A stretch of DNA of 35,106 nucleotides from Chloroflexota bacterium. GTDB lineage: Bacteria > Chloroflexota > Dehalococcoidia > UBA2979. The notes below the pieces were generated by a model that was not told the DNA's origin, made no database searches, and saw nothing but the letters and a program-made list of their open reading frames with translations. The translations under genes were made by a program, and so were the position numbers. This document shows positions 1 through 7,137 of this stretch, in pieces; position 1 is the first letter of the stretch, and the number at the start of each line of letters is the position of its first letter. The stretch spans positions 1-35,106 of the forward strand of contig CANKAU010000025.1 of assembly GCA_947479915.1 (NCBI GenBank), written 5' to 3'.

Positions 1-72
1 CTTGATCCAGAGGATGCCGTTGTCATCGGGCTCGTATAGGAGCCAGGGGACGAGGTTGGGGGTCGGTGCCAT
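1..72 (-). CDS. Crotonase-family protein (enoyl-CoA hydratase/isomerase), N-terminus only
   Basis: The gene runs off the left edge; only 24 codons are visible. The reading frame starts at an ATG preceded by AGAGGAAT, a good ribosome binding site, and ends in a run of the type LLYEPDDNGILWIK. An acidic stretch followed by G-I-x-W-I is the usual beginning of the first beta strand of enoyl-CoA hydratase/isomerase proteins, where it continues into TLNRP. It is the last visible gene of a minus-strand row after two acyl-CoA dehydrogenases, 39 bases downstream of the nearer one, which fits a beta-oxidation-like operon. The family call is inference from a short N-terminus and context; the catalytic residues lie outside the window. 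Confidence 0.55.
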   Translation of the reverse strand, partial: MAPTPNLVPWLLYEPDDNGILWIK

Positions 73-111
73 TCGTGATTCCTCTCGCGTGTGTGGTACG
101 TCGTTGGGGGG

Positions 112-1251
112 CTAGGCCCGGTCGAGGACCGCGTGTGCCACGCGGGCGCGGTGCTCAGATGGCGTGCCGAGGCGCGTCGCCCACGCGGAGGCGCGGCGGA
201 ACCACAGCTGCAGGTCGAGCTCCGCCGTGGCTGCGATGCCACCGTGGACGACGTTCGCGTTGCGGACGGCCTGCACGACCTTCTCGCTGCAGAAGGCCTT
301 CGCCTGCGAGACCTGCACCGCAGCGGGGAGGCCGCGCTCAAGCCGCCACAGCGCCTCGTAGGCGATCAGGTCGCAGCCGTCGATCCAAATGAGCGTGTCC
401 GCCAGGGTGTGCGCGATCGACTGGAACGCGCCGATCGGACGACCGAACGCCTCGCGCCCCTTGGCGTACTCCACCGCGTATTCCAGCGCGCGGCGCGCGG
501 CGCCGGACATCTGGATGGAGATGAGTGCCGCGGCGCGGTTCACCATGCCTTCCACCACCGGCCAGCCGGCGCCCTCGGTGCCGACGACGTTGGTACGCGG
601 GACGCGCACGTTCGTGAACTCGACGCGGCTCAGCTTCTCCTTCGCGATGTTGGTGAGCGGCGTCGCCTTCGGGCCGACGGCCTTAGTCGGCACGAGGACC
701 ACCGAGATGCCCGCCGCGCCGGTCTTCCCCGGCGTCGTGCGGCAGACTACGAGGATCTGCTCCGCCGACTCGACGTTCTCCACGAACAGTTTCGTGCCAT
801 TAAGGACCAGGTCGCCGCCCTCCACCATCGCCTGCATCTGCACGGCGTCCGGCGTCAGATAGCGCGGATCCGCTTCCGTCAGGGCCCATGTCAGGATCGA
901 CTGACCGCTGACCACACGCGGCAGGATCAAGGAGCGCTGTGCGTCCGAACCCGACTCCGCGATGGTGAGCGCGGCGGTCATGGTGCTGTGGAACGGCACG
1001 GGCGCGACGGCGCGTCCCAGCTCGCACGCAACGATCCCGAGCGACGAGAGTCCCAGCCCCTGCCCGCCAGCCGATTCCGGGAGCGCGAGCCCGAGCCAGC
1101 CCAGGTCGGCGATCTTCTTCCAGAGGTCGGGGGAATAGCCGAGCGTGCTGGCCTCCGCCTCGCGAACGAGGGATGGCGGCGACTCCACCTCGAGCGTGCT
1201 GCGCGCGCTCTGCTTGAGCATGTCTTCGAATTCGTTGAACAGGACGTCCAT
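112..1251 (-). CDS. Acyl-CoA dehydrogenase family protein, beta-type partner
   Basis: Flavoprotein of 379 residues that would oxidise an acyl-CoA to the 2,3-enoyl-CoA. The N-terminal helical domain shows the LGWLGLALPESAGG motif, the middle domain has LTEAD and the later FVENVESAEQ region, and the C-terminal helical domain ends with VHGGIAAT followed by LDLQLWFRRA. That ending (HGG...DLxLxxRRA) is typical of the short partner in heteromeric acyl-CoA dehydrogenases such as the ChsE/FadE pairs of steroid-degrading actinobacteria, and differs from the GTSxIQR ending of the MCAD type. It starts at an ATG behind AAGGAA and lies 46 bases after another acyl-CoA dehydrogenase, so the two are probably co-transcribed and may form one enzyme. 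The substrate is unknown. Confidence 0.88.
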   Translation of the reverse strand: MDVLFNEFEDMLKQSARSTLEVESPPSLVREAEASTLGYSPDLWKKIADLGWLGLALPESAGGQGLGLSSLGIVACELGRAVAPVPFHSTMTAALTIAESGSDAQRSLILPRVVSGQSILTWALTEADPRYLTPDAVQMQAMVEGGDLVLNGTKLFVENVESAEQILVVCRTTPGKTGAAGISVVLVPTKAVGPKATPLTNIAKEKLSRVEFTNVRVPRTNVVGTEGAGWPVVEGMVNRAAALISIQMSGAARRALEYAVEYAKGREAFGRPIGAFQSIAHTLADTLIWIDGCDLIAYEALWRLERGLPAAVQVSQAKAFCSEKVVQAVRNANVVHGGIAATAELDLQLWFRRASAWATRLGTPSEHRARVAHAVLDRA

Positions 1252-1297
1252 CAGTCAGTTCCTTCAGGTGTTCGGCGGCTGGTCGAGGGGGTGGGGG

Positions 1298-2491
1298 CTA
1301 GCCTCGCGGCAGGCCCAGCCCGCGGCGCGCGATCTGGTCGCGCATCGCGTGCACGCTGCCGTGTCCGAGGCCGACGAACCACGCCATCAGGAAGTGGTCG
1401 CCGAATTCGCCGCCGCGTGGTGCCTCTTCGCCCTCAGTCAGCTGCATGTACGGGCCGAGGATCGAGGCGATCGCCTCGATCGCGCGGACGTTGTGGTCCG
1501 GCCCCCACACCTTCTCGGATGGGCTCTCGTGGACGATGGGGATGTTCTTCTTCACCATCGTCAGGCTGCGCATGGTCATCAGGCGGTAGACCTCGCGCTC
1601 GATCCACAGCTCCGCGATCTTGTCGCGGACGAAGGGGTCCTCGCGCGGGACGTAGTCGCCGAGCTGGTGGTCGCGCAGCCAGTCGATCATGTGGTCGGTG
1701 CGGTACGTGCAGCGCAGGTAGCGCGTCACGCCGATGCGGTCGATGGCGAGTCCCTGGGTCGCGAGCTCCCAGCCCTGGCCTTCCTCGCCGAGCATCGCGC
1801 TTTGCGGGAGTCGTACGTCCTCGTAGAACGAGGAGCCGGCCCACGCGCCGGTGTACCCGTAGGCGCGGGCGCGGTCCTTGATCAGCTTCAGCGGGCGGAA
1901 TTCAACGCCCGGCGCATCCATCGGGACCAGGAAGACGGAGAGGCCTTTGTGCTTCGGGACGTCGGGGTTAGTGCGCACGAGCATGTACATGTGTGTGCTC
2001 TCCGGGGAGCCGCCGTACATCTTCGAGCCGTTGATGATCCAGTCGTCGCCGTCGCGCACGGCGCGGCTCTTGAGGCCCGCGAGGTCCGTGCCACCGCTGG
2101 GCTCGGTGTAGCCCAGGCCGAGCTTGATCTTCCCGGCGATGAGGCCCGGAACGAAGTCGCGCTTCTGCTGCTCGGTGCCGTACTTGATGATTGTCGTGTA
2201 GCCGGTGCCGTAGTTGTGCGCGATGAAGACGCCGGCGCGGTTGAACTCCTCGTCGACGATGTACTGCATCGTCAGGTCGCCGCCGTGGCCGCCGTATTCC
2301 TTCGGCATCGCCATGCGAACCCAGCCGCGCTCCATCATCTTGTCGATCATCGCGTCGGTATGCGGATGATCCGCGCCCGACTCCTCGTCACCGCCCTGCT
2401 CGGCGATCACTTCCGGCGTGACGTGCTCTGCGATGAACGTACGCACTTCCTGCCGGAAGGCCTCTTCTTCGGTGGTGAACGTGAATTCCAT
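1298..2491 (-). CDS. Acyl-CoA dehydrogenase family protein, alpha-type partner
   Basis: Protein of 397 residues with the full acyl-CoA dehydrogenase fold: N-terminal helices (MPKEYGGHGG near residue 60), the flavin-facing middle domain with LGYTEPSGGTDLAGL and WIINGSKMY, and the C-terminal helical domain finishing in RRGLGLPRG. LGLPR endings are usual in FadE proteins. The segment before it, GHGSVHAMRDQ, replaces the common GTSEIQRN, so the base and FAD contacts of this region are altered. It sits directly upstream of a second, shorter acyl-CoA dehydrogenase and downstream of an SDR reductase (83 bases). ATG start behind AAGGA. Family assignment is firm; chain length and substrate type cannot be told. 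Confidence 0.9.
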   Translation of the reverse strand: MEFTFTTEEEAFRQEVRTFIAEHVTPEVIAEQGGDEESGADHPHTDAMIDKMMERGWVRMAMPKEYGGHGGDLTMQYIVDEEFNRAGVFIAHNYGTGYTTIIKYGTEQQKRDFVPGLIAGKIKLGLGYTEPSGGTDLAGLKSRAVRDGDDWIINGSKMYGGSPESTHMYMLVRTNPDVPKHKGLSVFLVPMDAPGVEFRPLKLIKDRARAYGYTGAWAGSSFYEDVRLPQSAMLGEEGQGWELATQGLAIDRIGVTRYLRCTYRTDHMIDWLRDHQLGDYVPREDPFVRDKIAELWIEREVYRLMTMRSLTMVKKNIPIVHESPSEKVWGPDHNVRAIEAIASILGPYMQLTEGEEAPRGGEFGDHFLMAWFVGLGHGSVHAMRDQIARRGLGLPRG

Positions 2492-2574
2492 GCTGGCAGT
2501 CCTTACTGCGGCATCCTCGATCAGTCACGTTCGAGGGGAGCCGTCTGCGTGGCTACAACGAAACCAAAATGGGT

Positions 2575-3384
2575 CTAGTCTTCCTTGCCGCGTCCCGTGG
2601 AGAGCCAGCGCGCGCCATCCACGATGAGACAGCACCCGCTGATGTACGACGCGGCGTCCGAGACGAGGAACACGGTGGCCCAGGCAATGTCCCGTGGCGT
2701 CCCGACGCGGCCGAGCGGCACGGAGGCGGAACGCTCCGCCTCGTCCTTGCCGATCGCGGCCGTACCGGCGTCGGAACCGTGCGTGGGCACTACGCCGGGC
2801 GCGACGGAGTTCACGCGGATCTGGTGCGGCCCCCACTCCACAGCGAGCGTCTTCGTCATCGACTCGACGCCGGCCTTGCCGGCACCGCCATGGATGCGCC
2901 CGGGGTTGCCCGTGGAGGGGGAAGTGCTGGTGATGTTGACGATCGCCCCGCCGGTGCCGCGCGCAATGGCACGTTTGCCGAACGCCTGGGAGCAGTAGAA
3001 CGTCCCGAACGTGTCGATCTCGACGACGGCGCGGAAGCCGTTCGGGCTGAGACGCTCGGCGTCCACGGTGAAGGTCGCGCCCGCGTTGTTGATCAGGATG
3101 CTGATCGGCCCGAGGCGCTCCTCGGCCTCGGCGACCATCGCCTCGACTGCGTCGGGGTCGCGCACGTCGCACTGGATCGCGACCGCGGTACCACCGGCAG
3201 CGTTGATCTCATTCGCGACGGCGGTGAGGTTCTCCATTTTGCGGCTTACGACTGCGACCTTCGCGCCGACCTGCGCCAGCGCCAGCGCAATCCCGCGACC
3301 GAGGCCGGTGCCGCCCCCCGTGACAATGGCAGCCTGTCCCGCAAGTAGGTCGGGGCGGAACGGCAGTGCCTGGTTCGTGGTCAA
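2575..3384 (-). CDS. SDR oxidoreductase of the 2,4-dienoyl-CoA reductase type
   Basis: Short-chain dehydrogenase/reductase of 269 residues. The NADP(H)-binding motif TGGGTGLG is at residues 22-29, the NNAG motif near 99-102, and the substrate-loop serine in NITSTS near 150-155. The usual YxxxK catalytic pair is not there: the lysine is present (K170) but the tyrosine position is glycine (HGGAGK, 165-170). The same HxGxxK pattern is found in 2,4-dienoyl-CoA reductases (DECR2-like), which do not use that tyrosine. This supports a role in reducing unsaturated acyl-CoAs, in line with the two acyl-CoA dehydrogenases that follow. The chosen start is a TTG with GGGAG seven bases upstream; no ATG fits. 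A strong hairpin separates it from the ABC transporter genes upstream, so it probably begins its own transcript. Confidence 0.85.
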   Translation of the reverse strand: MTTNQALPFRPDLLAGQAAIVTGGGTGLGRGIALALAQVGAKVAVVSRKMENLTAVANEINAAGGTAVAIQCDVRDPDAVEAMVAEAEERLGPISILINNAGATFTVDAERLSPNGFRAVVEIDTFGTFYCSQAFGKRAIARGTGGAIVNITSTSPSTGNPGRIHGGAGKAGVESMTKTLAVEWGPHQIRVNSVAPGVVPTHGSDAGTAAIGKDEAERSASVPLGRVGTPRDIAWATVFLVSDAASYISGCCLIVDGARWLSTGRGKED

Positions 3385-3412
3385 TCAACACTCCCTGGGG
3401 GCGATCCTCGAC

Positions 3413-3450
3413 GCACGACGTCCGGGCGCGGATGCGCCCGGACGTCGTGC
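3413..3450 (-). terminator. Perfect 17-bp hairpin after the ABC transporter genes
   Basis: GCACGACGTCCGGGCGC (3413-3429) and its exact reverse complement (3434-3450) flank a four-base loop. The hairpin lies 6 bases beyond the stop codon of the substrate-binding protein. No T-run follows on the minus strand, so it may act as a T-less terminator or as a 3' mRNA stabiliser. Confidence 0.7.
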
Positions 3451-3456
3451 GAGGTG

Positions 3457-5127
3457 CTACTTGTCGAGCCAGGTCCGGACGAACTGGCGCGGGCGGTTGT
3501 GGGTGTACGTGGGGACGTACCCCTTCACGTTCGACGCGCGCGCCTCGTTCAGCGTCTGGCCGATGATCCAGGAATTCGGGACCTCGTTCATGAGGCGCTT
3601 CTGGAGATCGGCGACCGTCGCCTTGCGCTCCTCGTCCTTCAGCTGCGACCGCGACAGCTCCAGCAGCTTGTCGATCTCCGGGTTCTTGTACCCGGTGTCA
3701 TTGCGCGAGGACGTGGAGTGGAACAGCGCGTACAGGTACTCGTCCGGGTTGTCCCGGAAGCCGCTGCCCGTGCCGGTCATCATGAACTTCTTCTCGAGCG
3801 TGAACGGGATCCACGCCGCGTATTCCATCTTCGTAAGCTTGACCTTGAAGCCGGCCTTCTCCAGCTGCTGCTGGGCGACCTGCGCCACCTGCTCATGCAC
3901 GATGTCCGGGATGTAGTAGACGTACTCGAACTGCGTGCTGGTCTGGCCAGCAGCCTCGAGGAGCTTCTTTGCCTCGGCGATGTCGGCGGCCTTGTCGGCG
4001 CGGTAACCGGCGTTCTTCGCCAACTCGTCCTGCGACATTGCCCACGCGGTCAGACCGGGGCTGATCGGGCCGGCGGGTAGCGCCGCGCCGCCGAAGACCA
4101 GCTGCGCGATCTGCTTGCGGTCCATCACCATGTCGAACGCCTTGCGCACGCGGACGTCGTTGAACGGCGCGCGCGTGGTGTTGTAGCGAATGGTGAAGCT
4201 GTTGCCTTGAGCGACAGAGTCGATCGTGAAGTTGTTGTCGCCCTTTAGGCTGTTCGCCTGGTCAATGGTGACGACCTCAATGTCGAGCTGCTTCGCACGG
4301 AGCGAAGACAGGCGCGTGGCCGCGTCTGGGACGACGTTCAGGGTGTAGGAGTCCGCGTACGGCATCTCCTTCTCCCAGTAGCCCGGGTTCTTGTCCCACT
4401 TGTAGGAGACGCCCTTTTGGCCGCTCTTGAAGACGAACGGGCCGGAGCCGATCGCGACGGTGCGCAGGTCCCCCTTCGCCTCAGCGGCCTCCTTGGGCGC
4501 GACGATGGTGAACGGGTTCGCGAGGTAGCCGAAGAGCGGCGCGAACGGCTGCTTCAGTTTGATCGTCACCGTGTTCGCGTCCGTCGCCGTGATCTTGTCG
4601 ATCTGGTCGAACATGTACCGGCGCTGGAATTCCGGCTTGTTGGTGGTGATGCGGTTGATGCTCCACACCACGTCCTCCGCGGTGAGGGCACGGCCGTTCA
4701 CCGGCGCGACGTTGTGGAACTTCACGCCCTGCTGCATCTTCAGCACGACGGTCGTTGGGTCCGGCGTCTCCCACGAGGCGGCGAGTTCCGGCGTGATCTT
4801 CAGGTCGGTCGTCAGGCCGAGGACGCGGTTGTAGACGCCACCGATCGCCCACTGCGTGCGGTAGGACGCCTCGATGTGCGGGTCGTAGCTGACCGGATCG
4901 CCATCGACCGCGATGCGGATCTCGCCGCCGTTCTTCGGCTTCGCCGCGGCCTGCGGGGTCAGCGCAGCCGGCGCGGCGGCCTTGTTGTCGGAGGCGACGG
5001 GCGCCTCGCTCTTCTTGCCGCAGCCGATCAGCGCGGCGGAGACGGCACCCAGGCCAACCACCGCCGTGCCGCCCAGCCAGCGGCGGCGACTGATCCGGTG
5101 CGTCCAGACGTTTCCAGACTCGCTCAT
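3457..5127 (-). CDS. ABC transporter substrate-binding lipoprotein (peptide/nickel family, SBP_bac_5)
   Basis: Extracytoplasmic binding protein of 556 residues. The N-terminus has a twin-arginine signal (SRRRWLG, 13-19) followed by a hydrophobic stretch and a lipobox ending at Cys36 (LIGC), so it is probably a Tat-exported lipoprotein. An Ala/Lys-rich linker leads into the SBP_bac_5 fold: the GGEIRIAVDGDPVSYDPH start, LAASWETPD, VKFHNVAPVNGRALTAEDVVWSI region, and the IRYNTTRAPFNDVRVRKAF segment are all family signatures. The last gene of dppB-like, dppC-like, SBP order; ATG behind GGAGGAGG. The family binds di/oligopeptides but also sugars, opines and other solutes; the ligand here is unknown. 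Confidence 0.92.
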   Translation of the reverse strand: MSESGNVWTHRISRRRWLGGTAVVGLGAVSAALIGCGKKSEAPVASDNKAAAPAALTPQAAAKPKNGGEIRIAVDGDPVSYDPHIEASYRTQWAIGGVYNRVLGLTTDLKITPELAASWETPDPTTVVLKMQQGVKFHNVAPVNGRALTAEDVVWSINRITTNKPEFQRRYMFDQIDKITATDANTVTIKLKQPFAPLFGYLANPFTIVAPKEAAEAKGDLRTVAIGSGPFVFKSGQKGVSYKWDKNPGYWEKEMPYADSYTLNVVPDAATRLSSLRAKQLDIEVVTIDQANSLKGDNNFTIDSVAQGNSFTIRYNTTRAPFNDVRVRKAFDMVMDRKQIAQLVFGGAALPAGPISPGLTAWAMSQDELAKNAGYRADKAADIAEAKKLLEAAGQTSTQFEYVYYIPDIVHEQVAQVAQQQLEKAGFKVKLTKMEYAAWIPFTLEKKFMMTGTGSGFRDNPDEYLYALFHSTSSRNDTGYKNPEIDKLLELSRSQLKDEERKATVADLQKRLMNEVPNSWIIGQTLNEARASNVKGYVPTYTHNRPRQFVRTWLDK

Positions 5128-5190
5128 TGCAGTTCCCTCCTCCCCATCGAGGCCGGGCGGCCTTGATGGTTCTCACAACGTTGAGTGCGG

Positions 5191-6084
5191 CTAGTTGCGC
5201 AGCCGCGGGTCGAGCACATCGCGTAGGGCGTCGCCGATGAAGTTCGCGGCGAGGATGCTCAGGCTGATGACAGTGGCGGGTCCGATGACCAGCCACGGCG
5301 CCTGCGTCATGAATTGACGCCCGTCGCCGCTGACCATCGCGCCCAGCGACGGCTCCGGCGGCGGTGTCCCGAACCCGAGGAAGCTCAGGGACGAGGACGT
5401 GAGGATCGCGCCGCCCAGCTCGGCGGAAGCGATCACGAGGACCGGCGAGAGGATGTTCGGGAGGATGTGGCGAAGGATGATTCTCGTGTTCGTCGCGCCC
5501 AGCACGCGGCTGGCCGTGACGAAGTCGGCGTGCTTCACGGCCAGCGTCGATGCGCGCACGACGCGCTGAGCGACAGGCAGCATCACGAGCCCAATCGCGA
5601 ACATGAGCGATCCGTACGAGGGCGGCACGATCGTAAGGACGAGGATGCCGAGGAACAGCGCGGGCAGCGCCTCGAGAGCGTCAGTGATGCGCTGCATGAC
5701 GAGGTCGAAGATGCCCCCGGTATACGCGGAGATCGCGCCCACCGCCGTGCCCGTGAAGATGCTGATCGCAACGGCGCCGAAGGCGACCGTGATCGAGGGC
5801 CGTACGCCGTACATGATCCGCGTCCACACATCGCGGCCGAGCTGGTCGGTGCCCATCCAGTGATCCGCCGAGGGCGCCGCGAGGCGCTTCGTGCCCAGCT
5901 CGTACGGATCCCACTGCGCGAGGTCGGGGCCGAACAACGCGATCACGACGAGCGCGACGAGCACCGCCAGCCCGAACATCCCCAGCGGCTGGCGCGCGAA
6001 GCGGCGCGCGAACACACGGAAGCCTTCAAGCGGTCGTGGCCCCGCGATCGCCGCGGCGGAGACTCCGGTGGAGGTGACGGCCAC
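5191..6084 (-). CDS. ABC transporter permease, DppC/OppC type
   Basis: Inner-membrane permease of 297 residues. After a basic N-terminus (ARRFARQPLGMFGL) comes the first membrane helix, the short OppC-type loop LAAPSADHWMGTDQLGRDVWTR, and the transporter core with about five more helices. The coupling-helix motif that contacts the ATPase is visible as RHILPNILSPV followed by GGAILTSSSLSFLGFG. It begins with GTG that shares one base with the TAG stop of the upstream permease, a sign of translational coupling. No gene for an ATP-binding subunit is present in the window, so the importer must borrow one or have it encoded elsewhere. Confidence 0.92.
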   Translation of the reverse strand: MAVTSTGVSAAAIAGPRPLEGFRVFARRFARQPLGMFGLAVLVALVVIALFGPDLAQWDPYELGTKRLAAPSADHWMGTDQLGRDVWTRIMYGVRPSITVAFGAVAISIFTGTAVGAISAYTGGIFDLVMQRITDALEALPALFLGILVLTIVPPSYGSLMFAIGLVMLPVAQRVVRASTLAVKHADFVTASRVLGATNTRIILRHILPNILSPVLVIASAELGGAILTSSSLSFLGFGTPPPEPSLGAMVSGDGRQFMTQAPWLVIGPATVISLSILAANFIGDALRDVLDPRLRN

Positions 6085-7028
6085 TACTCGTACCCCACGC
6101 GCGGGTCGACGACGGCGTACAGCACGTCAACGATGAGGTTGGACAGGCTCACGACGAGCGCGATGAAGAGGATGACGACCTGCACCATCGCGTAGTCGCG
6201 CTGGGTGACGGCCTGGATAAACAACCGGCCGACGCCCGGCAGCGAGAAGATCGTCTCACTCACCACCGCGCCGGAGAGGAGCGCGCCGACCTGCGTGCCG
6301 ATGAGCGTCATGACGGGGATGAGGGCGTTCCGCAACGCGTGACGACGGACCACCGTCGGCCAAGACAACCCCTTCGACATCGCGGTACGGATGTAGTCCT
6401 GCTGGAGGACGTCGAGGAGCGACGAGCGCACCATGCGCGTCATCAGCGCGGAGCTACGGTAGCCGACGACCAGCGCCGGAAACACGAACTGCTGCAGGTT
6501 GGTGAGCGGGTCGACGTAGAGCGGCACATACCCCGTGGGCGGCAGCCAGCCGAACCAGAGCGCGAGGAACAGCACAACCAGCGTCCCGAGGACGAACGAA
6601 GGGATCGACAGCCCGGCAAGAGCGACGAGGCGGGCGGCGTAGTCGATGTGCCTCGCGCGATTCGTCGCGGCGAGGGTACCGAGCGGGAGCGCGACGGCGA
6701 CGGCGGTCAGCACGCCCGCGAGCGCGAGCTCGGCGCTCACGGGGATCGCGTTCTTCAACTCGTCGATCACGGGCTGCTGGGTCCGGTGCGACTTACCGAA
6801 GTCGCCCGTCAGCACCCCGGCGGCCCAGACGAAGTACTGCGCGTACAGCGGCCGGTCGAGGCCCAGCTGTGCCCGAAGCGTCTCGATCTGGTCGCGGGAG
6901 GCGCTGTCGCCGATCTGGAGGGAGGCCGCGTCGCCGGGCATGGCGCGCATCAGCGTGAAGACAATGACCGTCACCAGGATGACAGTCGGCACGAGCAGGA
7001 CGAGCCGGCGAGCGATGTACTTGGTCAT
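6084..7028 (-). CDS. ABC transporter permease, DppB/OppB type
   Basis: Inner-membrane permease of 314 residues with six predicted helices. The start MTKYIARRLVLLVPTVILV is typical of DppB proteins, as is the periplasmic loop with MRAMPGDA and LGLDRPLYAQY. The coupling motif RHALRNALIPV precedes SGAVVSETIFSLPGVG. I chose the ATG at 7028 over a GTG 15 bases upstream because family members begin right at M-x-x-Y-I-x-R-R. First gene of the importer row; the upstream gap (7029-7137) carries a small inverted repeat GCGTGG/CCACGC at 7049-7065 that could be an operator or a leader hairpin. Confidence 0.92.
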   Translation of the reverse strand: MTKYIARRLVLLVPTVILVTVIVFTLMRAMPGDAASLQIGDSASRDQIETLRAQLGLDRPLYAQYFVWAAGVLTGDFGKSHRTQQPVIDELKNAIPVSAELALAGVLTAVAVALPLGTLAATNRARHIDYAARLVALAGLSIPSFVLGTLVVLFLALWFGWLPPTGYVPLYVDPLTNLQQFVFPALVVGYRSSALMTRMVRSSLLDVLQQDYIRTAMSKGLSWPTVVRRHALRNALIPVMTLIGTQVGALLSGAVVSETIFSLPGVGRLFIQAVTQRDYAMVQVVILFIALVVSLSNLIVDVLYAVVDPRVGYE

Positions 7029-7137
7029 CCCACCCAACAACACTGAAGGCGTGGACTGACCACGCGCGCTGATACTGTGACCCGGCGAGGCGCCGTTGTT
7101 CTATCAATCCTGTAATGCCCGGGTGCGGCTAGCGAGG

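Noticed and set aside
7049-7065. GCGTGG/CCACGC inverted repeat upstream of the importer as a regulator site.
   Set aside because: Six pairs in GC-rich DNA is close to chance level; mentioned only with the permease gene.
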